The notes beneath the pieces are model-generated. The model made no database searches. It was given only the letters and a program-made list of their open reading frames with translations, and was not told the origin of the DNA. A stretch of DNA of 64,000 bases, taken from contig JALNXE010000007.1 in assembly GCA_023230525.1 (NCBI GenBank), forward strand, positions 1 to 64,000, in the 5' to 3' direction. A program made the translations under genes and the position numbers. Origin of the DNA: Desulfobulbaceae bacterium (GTDB lineage: Bacteria > Desulfobacterota > Desulfobulbia > Desulfobulbales > SURF-16). Of the stretch, positions 55,449-64,000 are shown one piece after another (the first letter of the stretch is position 1; every line of letters starts with the position of its first letter).

Positions 55449-55997
55449 ATGTCCATTAGATATGCCATCCTCGGCATCCTGGCCGAGCGCGATCTGCATG
55501 GCTACGACCTCAAAAGCAGCTTTGACGAAAAGGTCGGCGACTTCTGGAGTCTGAACTACGGCCAGATTTATTCCACCCTGGACCGGCTGGAAAAGGACGG
55601 ACTGGTCACCCATGACCGCGAGGCCCAGGAGAAGCGGCCGGACCGGAAGATCTTCCGCATCACCCCGGAGGGCAGGCAGGAACTGGCCCAGTGGCTGGCC
55701 ACGCCGGTCACCAGAATCCGGGCCCTGCGCGATGAGTTCTTCATCAAGCTCGTCTTCATGGTCAAGAGCGATCCGGCCCCGGTGTTGGCGCTGATCGACA
55801 AGCAGAAAACCCTGCACCTGAAACAGATGAACCGGCTCACCCAACGCAAGCTGGCCCTGAAAAAGCAGGCGGCCGGCAACGGCAGCCTTACCAGCGAACT
55901 GCTCATTGACGCGGGCCTCTTTCACACAGAGGCGGACATCCGGTGGCTCACGCTGTGCGAGGCAAAGATCAGGGCGGCAATCGTTCAAGAAAAATAA
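55449..55997 (+). CDS. PadR-family transcriptional regulator
   Basis: 182 residues. The N-terminal winged helix (about 1-85) has SIRYAILGILAERDLHGYDL, LNYGQIYSTLDRLEKDGLV and ITPEGRQELAQWL; the C-terminal helical dimerisation domain (about 95-180) is the Vir_act_alpha_C type. It is followed, after a dispersed repeat, by an ABC transporter operon on the same strand, which it probably controls in response to the exported compound. Confidence 0.92.
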   Translation: MSIRYAILGILAERDLHGYDLKSSFDEKVGDFWSLNYGQIYSTLDRLEKDGLVTHDREAQEKRPDRKIFRITPEGRQELAQWLATPVTRIRALRDEFFIKLVFMVKSDPAPVLALIDKQKTLHLKQMNRLTQRKLALKKQAAGNGSLTSELLIDAGLFHTEADIRWLTLCEAKIRAAIVQEK

Positions 55998-56019
55998 ATG
56001 GTTACAGCATATCTGCTGA

Positions 56020-56144
56020 ACTCGTAAAAACTGCAAATTAACCGCTGAGAGCACAGAGACCACAAGATAACTAACCGCAATGAAGAATGTTTTCTCTGTG
56101 ACCGCTGTGTGCTCTGTGGTGAAAACAGACATTTTGCGGATCCA
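56020..56144. repeat. CACAGAG dispersed palindromic repeat, copy 3
   Basis: Starts ACTCGTAAAAACTGCAAATT like copy 1, with GCTGAGAGCACAGAGACCAC and TTTTCTCTGTGACCGCTG arms and a degenerate right end (CAGACATTTTGCGGATCC). It separates padR from the ABC transporter genes. Confidence 0.78.
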
Positions 56145-56167
56145 TCATATTGACAGTGAGGTAAATC

Positions 56168-56857
56168 ATGATCGAATTACGACACGCCGGCAAGACGTAT
56201 CAACAGGGCAGCCGGGAAGTACGGGCCCTGCGGGATGTTTCCTTTGTCATTAAGAAGGGCGAGTTCATCAGTATCATGGGGCCGAGCGGCTCCGGCAAGA
56301 GCACCCTCTTAAACCTCATGGGCGGCCTCGACCAGCCCACCAGCGGCGAGGTTTTTATCGACGGCCGGCCCCTGCACGGCATCACGGATAACGAACTCAC
56401 CCTGATCAGACGGCGGCGGGTCGGCTACATCTTCCAGTTCTTCAACCTGCTGCCCCTGCTCACCGCCGAGGAAAACGTCGGCCTGCCCCTGCTGCTCGAC
56501 GGCCTGCCCTTCAGCGAGGTCAAACCAAGGGCCGCGGACCTGCTGGACAAGGTCGGCCTCAGGCAGCGGGCCGAACACCGGCCGGAACAGCTTTCCGGCG
56601 GCGAGATGCAGCGGGTGGCCATTGCCCGGGCACTGATCACGGGTCCGGCCGTCATTCTGGCCGATGAGCCCACCGGCAACCTCGACTCCCATACCAGCGA
56701 AGAGATCTTTCTGCTGCTGAAATCCTTCAACGACCAGGGCCAGACCATCGTCATGGTGACCCATGACCCCAAGGCCGCTGCCTACGGCACCCGCATCATC
56801 ACCTTAAAAGACGGGGCCCCGGACCAGGACATCGTCATCGGAGGCGACAACCCATGA
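56168..56857 (+). CDS. ABC transporter ATP-binding protein (LolD/MacB-type)
   Basis: 229 residues. Walker [10 protein letters not shown], signature [15 protein letters not shown], Walker [13 protein letters not shown] and the H-loop VMVTHD are intact. The family couples to FtsX-type permeases for lipoprotein or lipid extraction and export. The gene overlaps the permease gene by 4 bp. Confidence 0.95.
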   Translation: MIELRHAGKTYQQGSREVRALRDVSFVIKKGEFISIMGPSGSGKSTLLNLMGGLDQPTSGEVFIDGRPLHGITDNELTLIRRRRVGYIFQFFNLLPLLTAEENVGLPLLLDGLPFSEVKPRAADLLDKVGLRQRAEHRPEQLSGGEMQRVAIARALITGPAVILADEPTGNLDSHTSEEIFLLLKSFNDQGQTIVMVTHDPKAAAYGTRIITLKDGAPDQDIVIGGDNP

Positions 56858-59442
56858 ACCTTGCCAATCTACTGCGCCACGTGAGCTTCAAGCATGTGCG
56901 GCTGCAGAAAACCCAGCTGGCCATGGCCATGGCCGGCATCTGTCTGGGGGTGGCGGCCATGGTGGCCATTGATCTAGCCAACCGCAGCGTGCTCCGCTCC
57001 TTTGAGGACTCGATCAACCATGTCACCGGCCGGGCCGCACTGACCATCACCGGCACCGACGCGGGCTTTCCCGAAGCCATGCTCGAACGGGTGCAGAATG
57101 TGCCGGGCGTCGAATACGCCGTGCCGGTCATCGAGGCCACCGCCAGCCTCACCGGCGGCCGGCAGCGCCCGCTCATGATCCTCGGTATCGATGTGCTGCA
57201 GGACCACCAGATCCGCGACTACAGCATCACTGACGAGAGCGCCGACATCCCGGACCCGCTGCTCTTTCTCGCCCGCCGCGACTCCATCCTGCTCACCAAG
57301 GCCATGGCGGCCCAGGAAGGGATCGGCATCGACGAAAAGATCCGCGTGCAGACCGTGGCCGGCCTCAGGACCTTTCAGGTGCGCGGCCTGCTCAACCCGT
57401 CAGGCCCGGCCAGGGTGGCGGGCGGCGACATTGCCATCATGGATGTTTACGCGGCCCAGATGGCCTTTGGCAAGGAAGGCCGCATCGACCGCATCGACGT
57501 GAGCCTGCTGCCCGGCGAAACCCTTGACGCCGTGCGGGAGCGCATCCGCCAGGTACTGCCCGGGGGCTACAGCATCGACACCCCGGCCACCCGCACCAAA
57601 CAGGTTGAACTGCTGCTCGGCCGCTTCCGCAAGAGCATGGGCTTCATCAGCTGCATGGCGCTCTTTGTCGGCATGTATCTCATCTACAACACCGTGTCCA
57701 TCGCCGTGGTGCAGCGGCGCAAGGAGATCGGCATCCTGCGGGCCCTGGGCGCCGGCCGGGGGGATATCTGCCGCCTCTTTCTGGCGGAAACCCTGCTGGT
57801 GGCGGCCGTGGCCTCGCTCGTCGGCGCGGGCCTGGGCTACCTGTTTGCCGGCGCCACCGTGGGCCTGGTGGCCCAGAACGTCACCGATATGTATCTCAGA
57901 ACCTCGGTCACCGAGCTCAGCGTCTCCTGGCAGGCCATGCTCGGCAACGCGGCCGTGGGCGTGCTGGCCAGTCTGGCCGCCGCTGCCTTGCCCGCCCTGG
58001 CCGGGGCCCGCATCACCCCGGCCTCGGCCATCCGCAGCCTGCCCTATGCGGAGGAGAGCGTCCTGCTCGGCAAAAAAATGCGCAACGCCGCCACGTTCTG
58101 CCTGCTGGCCGGCCTGCTCATCCTCGCCCTCTTTGCCAGCGCGGAACCCGGCTCGAGCGTGCGAAGCCTCGGCGTCATCCTGGCGGCCGCCATTTTCCTG
58201 CTGCTCGGCATCTCGCTCTGCACCCCGCTGCTGCTGCGCCGCATCGTGCCCCTGTGCCACGGCGCCCTGGCCGCCTGTTTCGGGGCCCAGGGCCGGCTGG
58301 CCGGGCTCAATCTGCAGAAAAACGTCTCCAGAAACGGGGTGGCCGTGGCAGCCATTGTCTGCAGCATCGCGCTTTTTGTCAGTTCGGCCAATGCCATCAA
58401 CAGCGTGCGGCAGTCGATGTTTGACTGGATCGACACCATCATCCGTGCCGATATCCTGGTCAGCACCGGCCATCCCCTGGCCACGGGCGGTTCCCCCACC
58501 ATCCCCATGCCGCCTGAGATGCGGCAGGAGCTGGCCAAGGTGGACGGGGTCAAGGATGTTGATGTGTTCCGCAAAACCTACCTGGACTATGGCGGCCGCA
58601 AGGTGCTGCTGGAGATGTTCGACGTGGCGCTGCGGCTCTCGTACTGCCCGGCCATGATCACCGAGGGCAGCCGGGAGGACATGCTTTTGCTGTCCGGCCG
58701 CGACAATATCGCGGTGAATGAGGGCTTTGCCGTCAAACACCGCATCAAACGGGGCGACACCATCATGCTGCCCACCCCGGCCGGGCCGGCGCCCTTCACG
58801 GTGACCGCCATTTTGGTCAGCTACTCCGCGGATTCGGGCGTCATCTCGATGGACATCGACACCTACCGCCGCCACTGGCAGGACCAGCTGATCGACACCT
58901 ATGAGGTACTGGTGCAGCCGGGCCGGGACATCGAGGCGGTGCGCACGGCGATCCTGGCCCGCTTCAGCAGCGAGCGCCGGCTCTTTGCCCTGCCGGCAGC
59001 CGAGTTCAAGGCGGAGGTACAGAAGGTGCTGGACCGCTCCTTTGTGCTGACCAACGCGGTAAACATCATCACCCTGGTCATCGCGGGCTTAGGCATCATC
59101 ATCACCCTGCTTTCCTCGGTGCTGGAGCGGACCCGGGAAATCGGCATCCTGCGCGGCATCGGCATGCAGAAGAACCAGGTGTCCGCGGTGGTGATCATCG
59201 AATCGGCCCTGATCGGCGCGGCCGGCGGACTGCTGGGAATCATGAGCGGCGTGCTGATCGGCTGGATCGAGCTGGAAGGCATCTTCCGGCTTGATTTCGG
59301 TGAGAGCGTGGTCTACCACATGCACTACGGGGCCATGGCCTGGGCCATGCTGCTGGGTGTCAGTCCGGCAGCCCTGGCCGGTCTCTATCCGGCCCGGCGG
59401 GCCGCGGCAACCAATATCGTGGAGGCGTTGACCTATGAGTAG
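56854..59442 (+). CDS. FtsX-family ABC transporter permease
   Basis: 862 residues with two FtsX-type halves. A first helix (about 22-42) is followed by a large periplasmic region (to about 260), four or more helices (about 265-500), a second periplasmic region and three helices at the end. RRKEIGILRALGAGRGDI and RTREIGILRGIGMQKNQ are the two coupling motifs. The layout resembles putative ABC transport permeases of the YbbP/DevC-like large class rather than LolC. Probably a mechanotransmission or lipid-extracting exporter working with the following LolA-like protein. Confidence 0.9.
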   Translation: MNLANLLRHVSFKHVRLQKTQLAMAMAGICLGVAAMVAIDLANRSVLRSFEDSINHVTGRAALTITGTDAGFPEAMLERVQNVPGVEYAVPVIEATASLTGGRQRPLMILGIDVLQDHQIRDYSITDESADIPDPLLFLARRDSILLTKAMAAQEGIGIDEKIRVQTVAGLRTFQVRGLLNPSGPARVAGGDIAIMDVYAAQMAFGKEGRIDRIDVSLLPGETLDAVRERIRQVLPGGYSIDTPATRTKQVELLLGRFRKSMGFISCMALFVGMYLIYNTVSIAVVQRRKEIGILRALGAGRGDICRLFLAETLLVAAVASLVGAGLGYLFAGATVGLVAQNVTDMYLRTSVTELSVSWQAMLGNAAVGVLASLAAAALPALAGARITPASAIRSLPYAEESVLLGKKMRNAATFCLLAGLLILALFASAEPGSSVRSLGVILAAAIFLLLGISLCTPLLLRRIVPLCHGALAACFGAQGRLAGLNLQKNVSRNGVAVAAIVCSIALFVSSANAINSVRQSMFDWIDTIIRADILVSTGHPLATGGSPTIPMPPEMRQELAKVDGVKDVDVFRKTYLDYGGRKVLLEMFDVALRLSYCPAMITEGSREDMLLLSGRDNIAVNEGFAVKHRIKRGDTIMLPTPAGPAPFTVTAILVSYSADSGVISMDIDTYRRHWQDQLIDTYEVLVQPGRDIEAVRTAILARFSSERRLFALPAAEFKAEVQKVLDRSFVLTNAVNIITLVIAGLGIIITLLSSVLERTREIGILRGIGMQKNQVSAVVIIESALIGAAGGLLGIMSGVLIGWIELEGIFRLDFGESVVYHMHYGAMAWAMLLGVSPAALAGLYPARRAAATNIVEALTYE

Positions 59443-60256
59443 ATTGCGGATGGTGAGGAGATTGCGGAGCGCGGATGGCGGATGGCGGATTTGTGCCTGG
59501 TTCATGGCGGCGATGATTCTGTTCGGCAATACGCCGGCGGCCCAGGCCATGTCCGGCCGGGAGGTGTACGAAAAGGTGCACGAGGTGCGAACAAAAGCCC
59601 TTGACCGGCAGACTGAGGCCACCATGACCCTCTTTGACCGGGGCGGCGGTACCCGCACCCGCACCCTGGTGGAATACAGCAAAAAGGGCGAAGGGGAGAC
59701 CTACAAGGTGCTGGTGGTTTTCCAGACCCCGCCGGACCTCAAGGACGTGGGCTTTCTCGTCCACGCCCGCAGCTTCGCGGACCGGGACCTGTGGGCCTAC
59801 TTCCCGGAATTTAAACGCATCCGGCGCATCCCCACCACCTCCCAGGATGATTCGTTCTTCGGCACCGACTTTTCCTACGACGATTTCGGCGGCCCGCCCA
59901 ATCTCGACGATTACCGCTTCACCATCCTCCGCGAGGAGACGGTGGACGGCATGGCCTGCCAGGTGATCGAGGTGGAGCCCAAGGTGCGCCGCAAATGGAG
60001 CCGCTACGTGGCCTGGGTGGCCAAGGATCTGTGGGTGCATATCAAGATCGAATACTATCAGGACAAACAGCTCTACCGCCAGGGGGTTTTCTCCGATGTG
60101 CGGATCATCGACGACATCCCCACGCCTTTTAAGGCCATGATGGAAAACGTCAAAACCGGCCACCGGACCGGGTTGACCATCGAAGAGATCCGTTACCACA
60201 CCCGGTTCGACGATGAGCTGTTTACCCAGCGCTCCCTGGAACGGGCGGGCAAATGA
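59435..60256 (+). CDS. LolA-like outer membrane lipoprotein-sorting protein
   Basis: 273 residues with a signal peptide (about 1-38, cleaved after AQA) and a LolA/LolB-like fold of the type called outer membrane lipoprotein-sorting protein. VVFQTPPDLKDVGFLVHAR, DLWAYFPEFKRIRRIP, DSFFGTDFSYDDF and YYQDKQLYRQGVFSDVR are characteristic. It probably carries a lipid or lipid-linked cargo across the periplasm. Overlaps the permease gene by 8 bp; its first 20 codons contain repeated GCGGATGG. Confidence 0.88.
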   Translation: MSRLRMVRRLRSADGGWRICAWFMAAMILFGNTPAAQAMSGREVYEKVHEVRTKALDRQTEATMTLFDRGGGTRTRTLVEYSKKGEGETYKVLVVFQTPPDLKDVGFLVHARSFADRDLWAYFPEFKRIRRIPTTSQDDSFFGTDFSYDDFGGPPNLDDYRFTILREETVDGMACQVIEVEPKVRRKWSRYVAWVAKDLWVHIKIEYYQDKQLYRQGVFSDVRIIDDIPTPFKAMMENVKTGHRTGLTIEEIRYHTRFDDELFTQRSLERAGK

Positions 60257-60395
60257 CGAAATGCCTTCATTATACATATCGCGGGCATGGTCCGTTCCCT
60301 GCGGACGGAAATAATCATCCGGGGCTGGCGGGGAATCATATTAACCCTGCATGAGCGAGCCATGCCCGCGACCAGAGACTTCCGCCGTTATTCAC

Positions 60396-61772
60396 ATGAT
60401 CTGGATAGTTGCAAAATGCCTTCCGCTGCTGTTTCTCTTGGCCCTCGGCCCCACCCCGCCCCTGTGCGGGGCCGACGCCGTCACCGCGGCCGGCCGGCTG
60501 AAGCTCACGGTCCCCTATGCCACGGAGCGGGACAGCGTGCGCGAGGAGCCGGGGCTTTCCGGCAGGCTGGTGCTTGACGCGGAGAAAGAGGCGGGACGGC
60601 TGCATCTGTGGCTGGAAGGGGGCTGGGACGGCACGGTGCGCGGCCCGCAACAGGACCACGATTTGCTCAAAAATCTGGGCGAGGTGTATCAGGGCAACAC
60701 CCCGTACCTGGAGATCAAGGAGCTTTACGGGGAGCGCTCGCTTGCCGCCATAGACTGGCGGATTGGCATCCAGAGGTTTTCCTGGGGCCGGCTGGACGAG
60801 TTTCCGGTAAACGATCTGTTCAACCCCTGGGATTACCGGCAGTTCATCGTTAAATCGCTGGAAGAACGCAAGATCGGCGTGCCGGCCGTTTCAGCAAGCC
60901 TCAACAGGGAGGAGTGGAATTACCAACTGGTCTGGGCGCCGTGGCAGGTGCCGTACCGGCTGCCCGACCCGGATGAACGGTGGGCCGTGCTGCCGGCAAG
61001 GGCGCTGTTCCCGGACTCGCCCGGCGCGGAGGTGATCATGGGGGAGCCGGAGCTGCCGGCCAGAACCCTGGCCAACGGCTCCTTTGGCCTGCGCCTGCAG
61101 CGGCTGGGCGACATCGACTGGGCCGTCAATCTCTTCCACGGCTTTGATCCGCGCCCAGTTTTTGCGACCACGGCCCTGCGGGTCAGCGAGACAGGCAGCG
61201 GCAAAATCATCGATCCGGGGCTGGTCCCCTCCTTTCACCGCATCACCTCGCTGGGCCTGGACGGAGCAGCCGTGCTGGGTGACTGGAGCCTGCGCGGAGA
61301 GGCGGCGGCCACCCTCAACCGCGGCTTTAATCTGCACCCCGAACTGTGGGGCTATCCGGCCCATCCCGCCGCCGGCGTCACCGAACTGCCGGACATCGAG
61401 CTCACCCGGGACACCCTGGACTATGGCCTGGCCGGGGACTTCCGCCTCGTCGAGGATGCCATCCTCACCCTGCAGGCCCAGCAGACCCTCATCATCCACC
61501 GGCCAGGCACCCTCTATGACCGGTCATGCGAAACCCTGCTGTGGGTCAATCTCCGGGTTTACTTCCTGAACCAGAAACTGGAAACCACCGTCAATCCGGT
61601 CTACAACCCCGAACATGGCGCCAGCATGCTCAGGGCCGGCATCACGTATGTCATCAATGACGCCTGGAAAACCAGCCTCACCGGCCTCATCCTGGACGGC
61701 CCGCCCGCCTCGCTCTTCGGCAGATACGCCGCCAACGACCAGCTCGGCCTGGAGCTGGTTTATGCGTGGTAA
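60396..61772 (+). CDS. Outer-membrane beta-barrel protein (DUF1302-like)
   Basis: 458 residues with a signal peptide (MIWIVAKCLPLLFLL, cleaved after LCGA or nearby). The mature part is rich in alternating aromatic strands and ends LGLELVYAW, with a terminal aromatic residue typical of barrels. WRIGIQRFSWGRLDEFPVNDLFNPWDYRQF resembles DUF1302/alginate-export-like porins. Last gene of the export operon, completing a route through the outer membrane. Start chosen at 60396 for the signal peptide. Confidence 0.75.
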   Translation: MIWIVAKCLPLLFLLALGPTPPLCGADAVTAAGRLKLTVPYATERDSVREEPGLSGRLVLDAEKEAGRLHLWLEGGWDGTVRGPQQDHDLLKNLGEVYQGNTPYLEIKELYGERSLAAIDWRIGIQRFSWGRLDEFPVNDLFNPWDYRQFIVKSLEERKIGVPAVSASLNREEWNYQLVWAPWQVPYRLPDPDERWAVLPARALFPDSPGAEVIMGEPELPARTLANGSFGLRLQRLGDIDWAVNLFHGFDPRPVFATTALRVSETGSGKIIDPGLVPSFHRITSLGLDGAAVLGDWSLRGEAAATLNRGFNLHPELWGYPAHPAAGVTELPDIELTRDTLDYGLAGDFRLVEDAILTLQAQQTLIIHRPGTLYDRSCETLLWVNLRVYFLNQKLETTVNPVYNPEHGASMLRAGITYVINDAWKTSLTGLILDGPPASLFGRYAANDQLGLELVYAW

Positions 61773-61897
61773 GGGGTGTCGAAACCGGGGACGTCGCCGG
61801 GTTGCCGACTGTTTTGATCTTCTTTCCGATTTCCCGGATTCATGGTATTCTGGCAATGACATGATCAAAATACTCATTGCAAGAGAGGGCCTTCACG

Positions 61898-62122
61898 ATG
61901 AACACCAATGAACTTATGTCGATGGTTGAATCTTTACCCATTGATATTAAAACCCAGCTCATTGAAAAATTACTGAGCAGCCTCAACCCCGCTCAAAAAG
62001 AAATCGATGCATTATGGGCGGCTGAAGCCGAAAAAAGGGTTGCAGAGATGGGAGAAGGTAAAGTTCAAGCTATTCCTGGAGATGAGGTATTCAAAGAAAT
62101 CCGGGAACGCCTCGGCAAATGA
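61898..62122 (+). CDS. Addiction-module antitoxin
   Basis: 74 residues starting MNTNELMSMVESLPIDIK and ending IRERLGK, with ALWAAEAEKRVAEMGEGKVQAIPGDEV, the pattern of the putative addiction module component family (TIGR02574-like). It precedes and overlaps (ATGA) the RelE/ParE-like toxin gene. It should neutralise the toxin and may repress the pair. Confidence 0.88.
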   Translation: MNTNELMSMVESLPIDIKTQLIEKLLSSLNPAQKEIDALWAAEAEKRVAEMGEGKVQAIPGDEVFKEIRERLGK

Positions 62123-62415
62123 ACTACGCATTCCATCCTCTTGCCAAAGCAGAATTGGCTGAGGCGGCAGATTATTACGAGGAGTGTCGCCCAGGGTTAG
62201 GCGATGAATTTCTAAAAGAAATATATTCCGCCATTCAAAGAATCATCCTCTTTCCCAACGCCTGGTCTGGTTTATCAGAGAATACGAGAAGATGTTTGGT
62301 AAACCGATTTCCGTACGGTGTAATCTATCAAATAATTGAAGATGGAATCCTGATAGTAACTGTAACCCAATTAAACCGAAAGCCCCGAGATTTTCGAACT
62401 CGACTGGAAAAATAG
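62119..62415 (+). CDS. RelE/ParE-family toxin
   Basis: 98 residues. FHPLAKAELAEAADYYEECRPGLGDEFLKEI, then RCLVNRFPYGVIYQI and QLNRKPRDFRTRL match ParE/RelE-type toxins that bind type II antitoxins through this fold. Pair with the 74-residue gene. Confidence 0.92.
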   Translation: MNYAFHPLAKAELAEAADYYEECRPGLGDEFLKEIYSAIQRIILFPNAWSGLSENTRRCLVNRFPYGVIYQIIEDGILIVTVTQLNRKPRDFRTRLEK

Positions 62416-62531
62416 CAGAATCGGGAGAAGGAGAAAGATGGTCAATGGACAGTGTGCTCGGGCGCCATAACTGTACAGATCCCTGCTTAATTGGTTATTG
62501 GTTATGTCTTCGAATCATTTTGAGCGAATAA

Positions 62532-64000
62532 TCAACATGCTGGCGGCGAAATATCCACGACAACGATCCGCAACCGCTGCCGATCTTCTGAAGGGATGAG
62601 TGATTCGAGCGCGTATTTCAATTCAGTTGCACTTGCTGGGCGCTTAAGACCGTCCGGCAGCTTCGGCATCATCCTGCCCTTTGCCTCACCTGACCAGAGA
62701 ACGAGATAAACGCCGAGTCCACCGGCCTTTGCGTCGCGGGTATACAGGCGATCAAGTTGGGAGCGCCATGCCGTCCAGAGAGTTTCATTGTAATGGTGCT
62801 TGACCTCTATGGGCAGCAGTCGATCCGGTCCCTGCAACACAACAATGTCACACTCCTTGTCTGCAATCATGTGGTGCTCAACCGTCACGATAAGTTCATG
62901 AGCCCGCACCCGGTTCTGCAGGTCCTCTGCCAACAAGCCGGAACAAATTTCTTCGCGTTTCGGCTTGTCAAGATTTCGCCCCGTCTCGTTCCAGTAAGCG
63001 CGAAATCTCTCTCTTTGCGTACGGGTCAATTCGAAAGAGAGCGCCTCAAGATGATCGACCGTGTAAATTAAGAGATCGCTTGGGGTGGCAGGAGCGCAAT
63101 TTTTTATTGCTTCCGCAACTCTCTCAGGTGATGCGAATGTAAAACGGGTTTCACGCTGCTGTTTTTCATACTGAGCCCTGTGGTGTCTGATCTGGTCGCG
63201 GTAGCTTGCCAACCCGCTGTCATTCTCCAATCGTTCAAACTGGCTGCCAACGTCAGCAGAACCATCAGCGGCTAACAGCTTGATCTGCTTGATAATAAAA
63301 TCAGAAGCATCCCATGAATTTTGAGTTCCACTCCAGCCACCCAGTGGACGTTCAACATTGGCAAATCTCTTTCCGAGCACAATGACGATTTCCGTTCGTT
63401 GAGCCGCTGTCAGACTGATCGGCCCACCATGTTGGTAACGGTCACCTCCGATGATGAGCATGGCTTCCCAGAAAAGGGGGTTATCCGCGCCTGCCATAAA
63501 ATCACGCCAAGGAGCCGCATACCTGTTCGGGTCAATCACGAAAAGGGCTGTTGCCCAGATAGCCCGTACCGCATCGGCCAATTCCCGTTGAGCAAGTTCA
63601 ATCTTGCCGATTGCCAGGGCGGCGGCTTGATCATTGCGCAGGAGAACAGACACGAGTCGCCCGACAGTGTCATCATTCTCATTTATCCCAGCTTTGAGAA
63701 CCCTTGCCGATAACCCCGTCAGGAATTGCTGAGAATCCGGGTCTTTGCAGAGTTGATAAAACCTCGGCAGGCTGCCTTTATTTTTATTCATCACGGCCGC
63801 AAGCCATATCTCGCGCAGAATAGCTTCTGTAATGGCTGGTTGTTGGCGAACTTGTTGAAGAAGCCAGGCAAACAGGGAATCATCATAACCAGGCACTTCA
63901 CCCGAGTGAGACGAGGCAGTGACAACTGCCGCGATGCAATGCGGTAATGCTTCCTCTGGGATGGTCATGCCCTCCTTGTTGCGCAAGAAGATCGATACTC
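62532..64000 (-). CDS. C-terminal part of a large protein with PD-(D/E)xK-like nuclease domain
   Basis: The frame is open to the last base of the window, so the start lies beyond it; at least 488 residues are visible. The first 300 or so are helical without a clear family (possibly repeat-type). Residues near the end show a nuclease-like motif: ELIVTVEHHM, then CDIVVLQGPDRLLPIEVKHH (D...ExK) and WRSQLDRLYT. This is the pattern of restriction-endonuclease-like domains at the C-termini of large anti-phage or DNA-modifying proteins. A TTG and an ATG near 63970-63986 could be internal starts, but the open upstream frame argues against them. Confidence 0.65.
   Translation of the reverse strand, partial: VSIFLRNKEGMTIPEEALPHCIAAVVTASSHSGEVPGYDDSLFAWLLQQVRQQPAITEAILREIWLAAVMNKNKGSLPRFYQLCKDPDSQQFLTGLSARVLKAGINENDDTVGRLVSVLLRNDQAAALAIGKIELAQRELADAVRAIWATALFVIDPNRYAAPWRDFMAGADNPLFWEAMLIIGGDRYQHGGPISLTAAQRTEIVIVLGKRFANVERPLGGWSGTQNSWDASDFIIKQIKLLAADGSADVGSQFERLENDSGLASYRDQIRHHRAQYEKQQRETRFTFASPERVAEAIKNCAPATPSDLLIYTVDHLEALSFELTRTQRERFRAYWNETGRNLDKPKREEICSGLLAEDLQNRVRAHELIVTVEHHMIADKECDIVVLQGPDRLLPIEVKHHYNETLWTAWRSQLDRLYTRDAKAGGLGVYLVLWSGEAKGRMMPKLPDGLKRPASATELKYALESLIPSEDRQRLRIVVVDISPPAC

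Overview
The window looks like chromosomal DNA of a Gram-negative, strictly or mainly anaerobic Desulfobacterota (former Deltaproteobacteria), probably a sulfate or sulfur reducer of the Desulfobulbales type. This is inferred from the gene content, not from a marker gene. The clues are a lactate oxidation cluster ending in phosphotransacetylase, a DsrC-like protein, a periplasm-facing group 1 [NiFe] hydrogenase with its whole maturation set, an LPS heptosyltransferase, and many PAS histidine kinases and small cysteine-rich proteins. No rRNA, tRNA or CRISPR array was seen.

Layout. 0.2-8.4 kb: a minus-strand lactate operon (small 52-residue ORF, lactate permease, FAD lactate dehydrogenase, FeS subunit, Pta) with four copies of a TTGGT-N3-ACCAC-type operator in its control region and in front of the FadR-family regulator. 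8.5-11.9 kb: a methyltransferase-like gene and a heme-motif histidine kinase. 11.9-15.3 kb: an accessory hot spot with a dockerin-like gene end, a fic gene cut off by a dead REP-associated tyrosine transposase (RAYT) between two inverted REP hairpins, and then two consecutive integron gene cassettes with recognisable attC sites. One cassette holds two tiny proteins, the other an HExxH peptidase. 15.4-17.6 kb: catalase-peroxidase KatG. 17.8-21.2 kb: a three-gene amidoligase-type operon (C39-like peptidase, RimK-like ATP-grasp, GCS2 ligase). 21.4-26.8 kb: a DedA/PAP2/LssY fusion, a DsrC paralogue and small proteins. 27.2-30.3 kb: defence-like genes (Pycsar-TM-like, YgiT/DUF4258 pair, TIR-like zinc-ribbon protein) among REP-like repeats. 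30.5-42.2 kb: housekeeping and stress genes (metallo-beta-lactamase-fold proteins, alcohol dehydrogenase, lipocalin, Nudix, MazG-like, MscS, histidine kinase, Hsp20).

42.3-53.6 kb: the [NiFe] hydrogenase block, all on the minus strand. Structural genes hyaA-hyaB-hyaC are followed by hypF, hypC, hypD, hypE, the maturation protease, hypA and hypB, with aat overlapping the end of hypB. The small subunit lacks the extra proximal-cluster cysteines of oxygen-tolerant enzymes. 54.2-61.8 kb: a heptosyltransferase, then a PadR regulator and an apparent envelope export operon (ABC ATPase, FtsX-type permease, LolA-like protein, outer-membrane barrel). 61.9-64 kb: a RelE/ParE-type toxin-antitoxin pair and the C-terminal part of a large protein with a PD-(D/E)xK-like nuclease domain that runs off the window.

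The most unusual parts are the integrase-less integron cassettes (13.1-14.8 kb), the amidoligase/peptidase operon (17.8-21.2 kb), the lactate operon leader ORF, a DsrC paralogue whose redox cysteines have moved, and several families of dispersed palindromic repeats, one of which occurs three times in the window.
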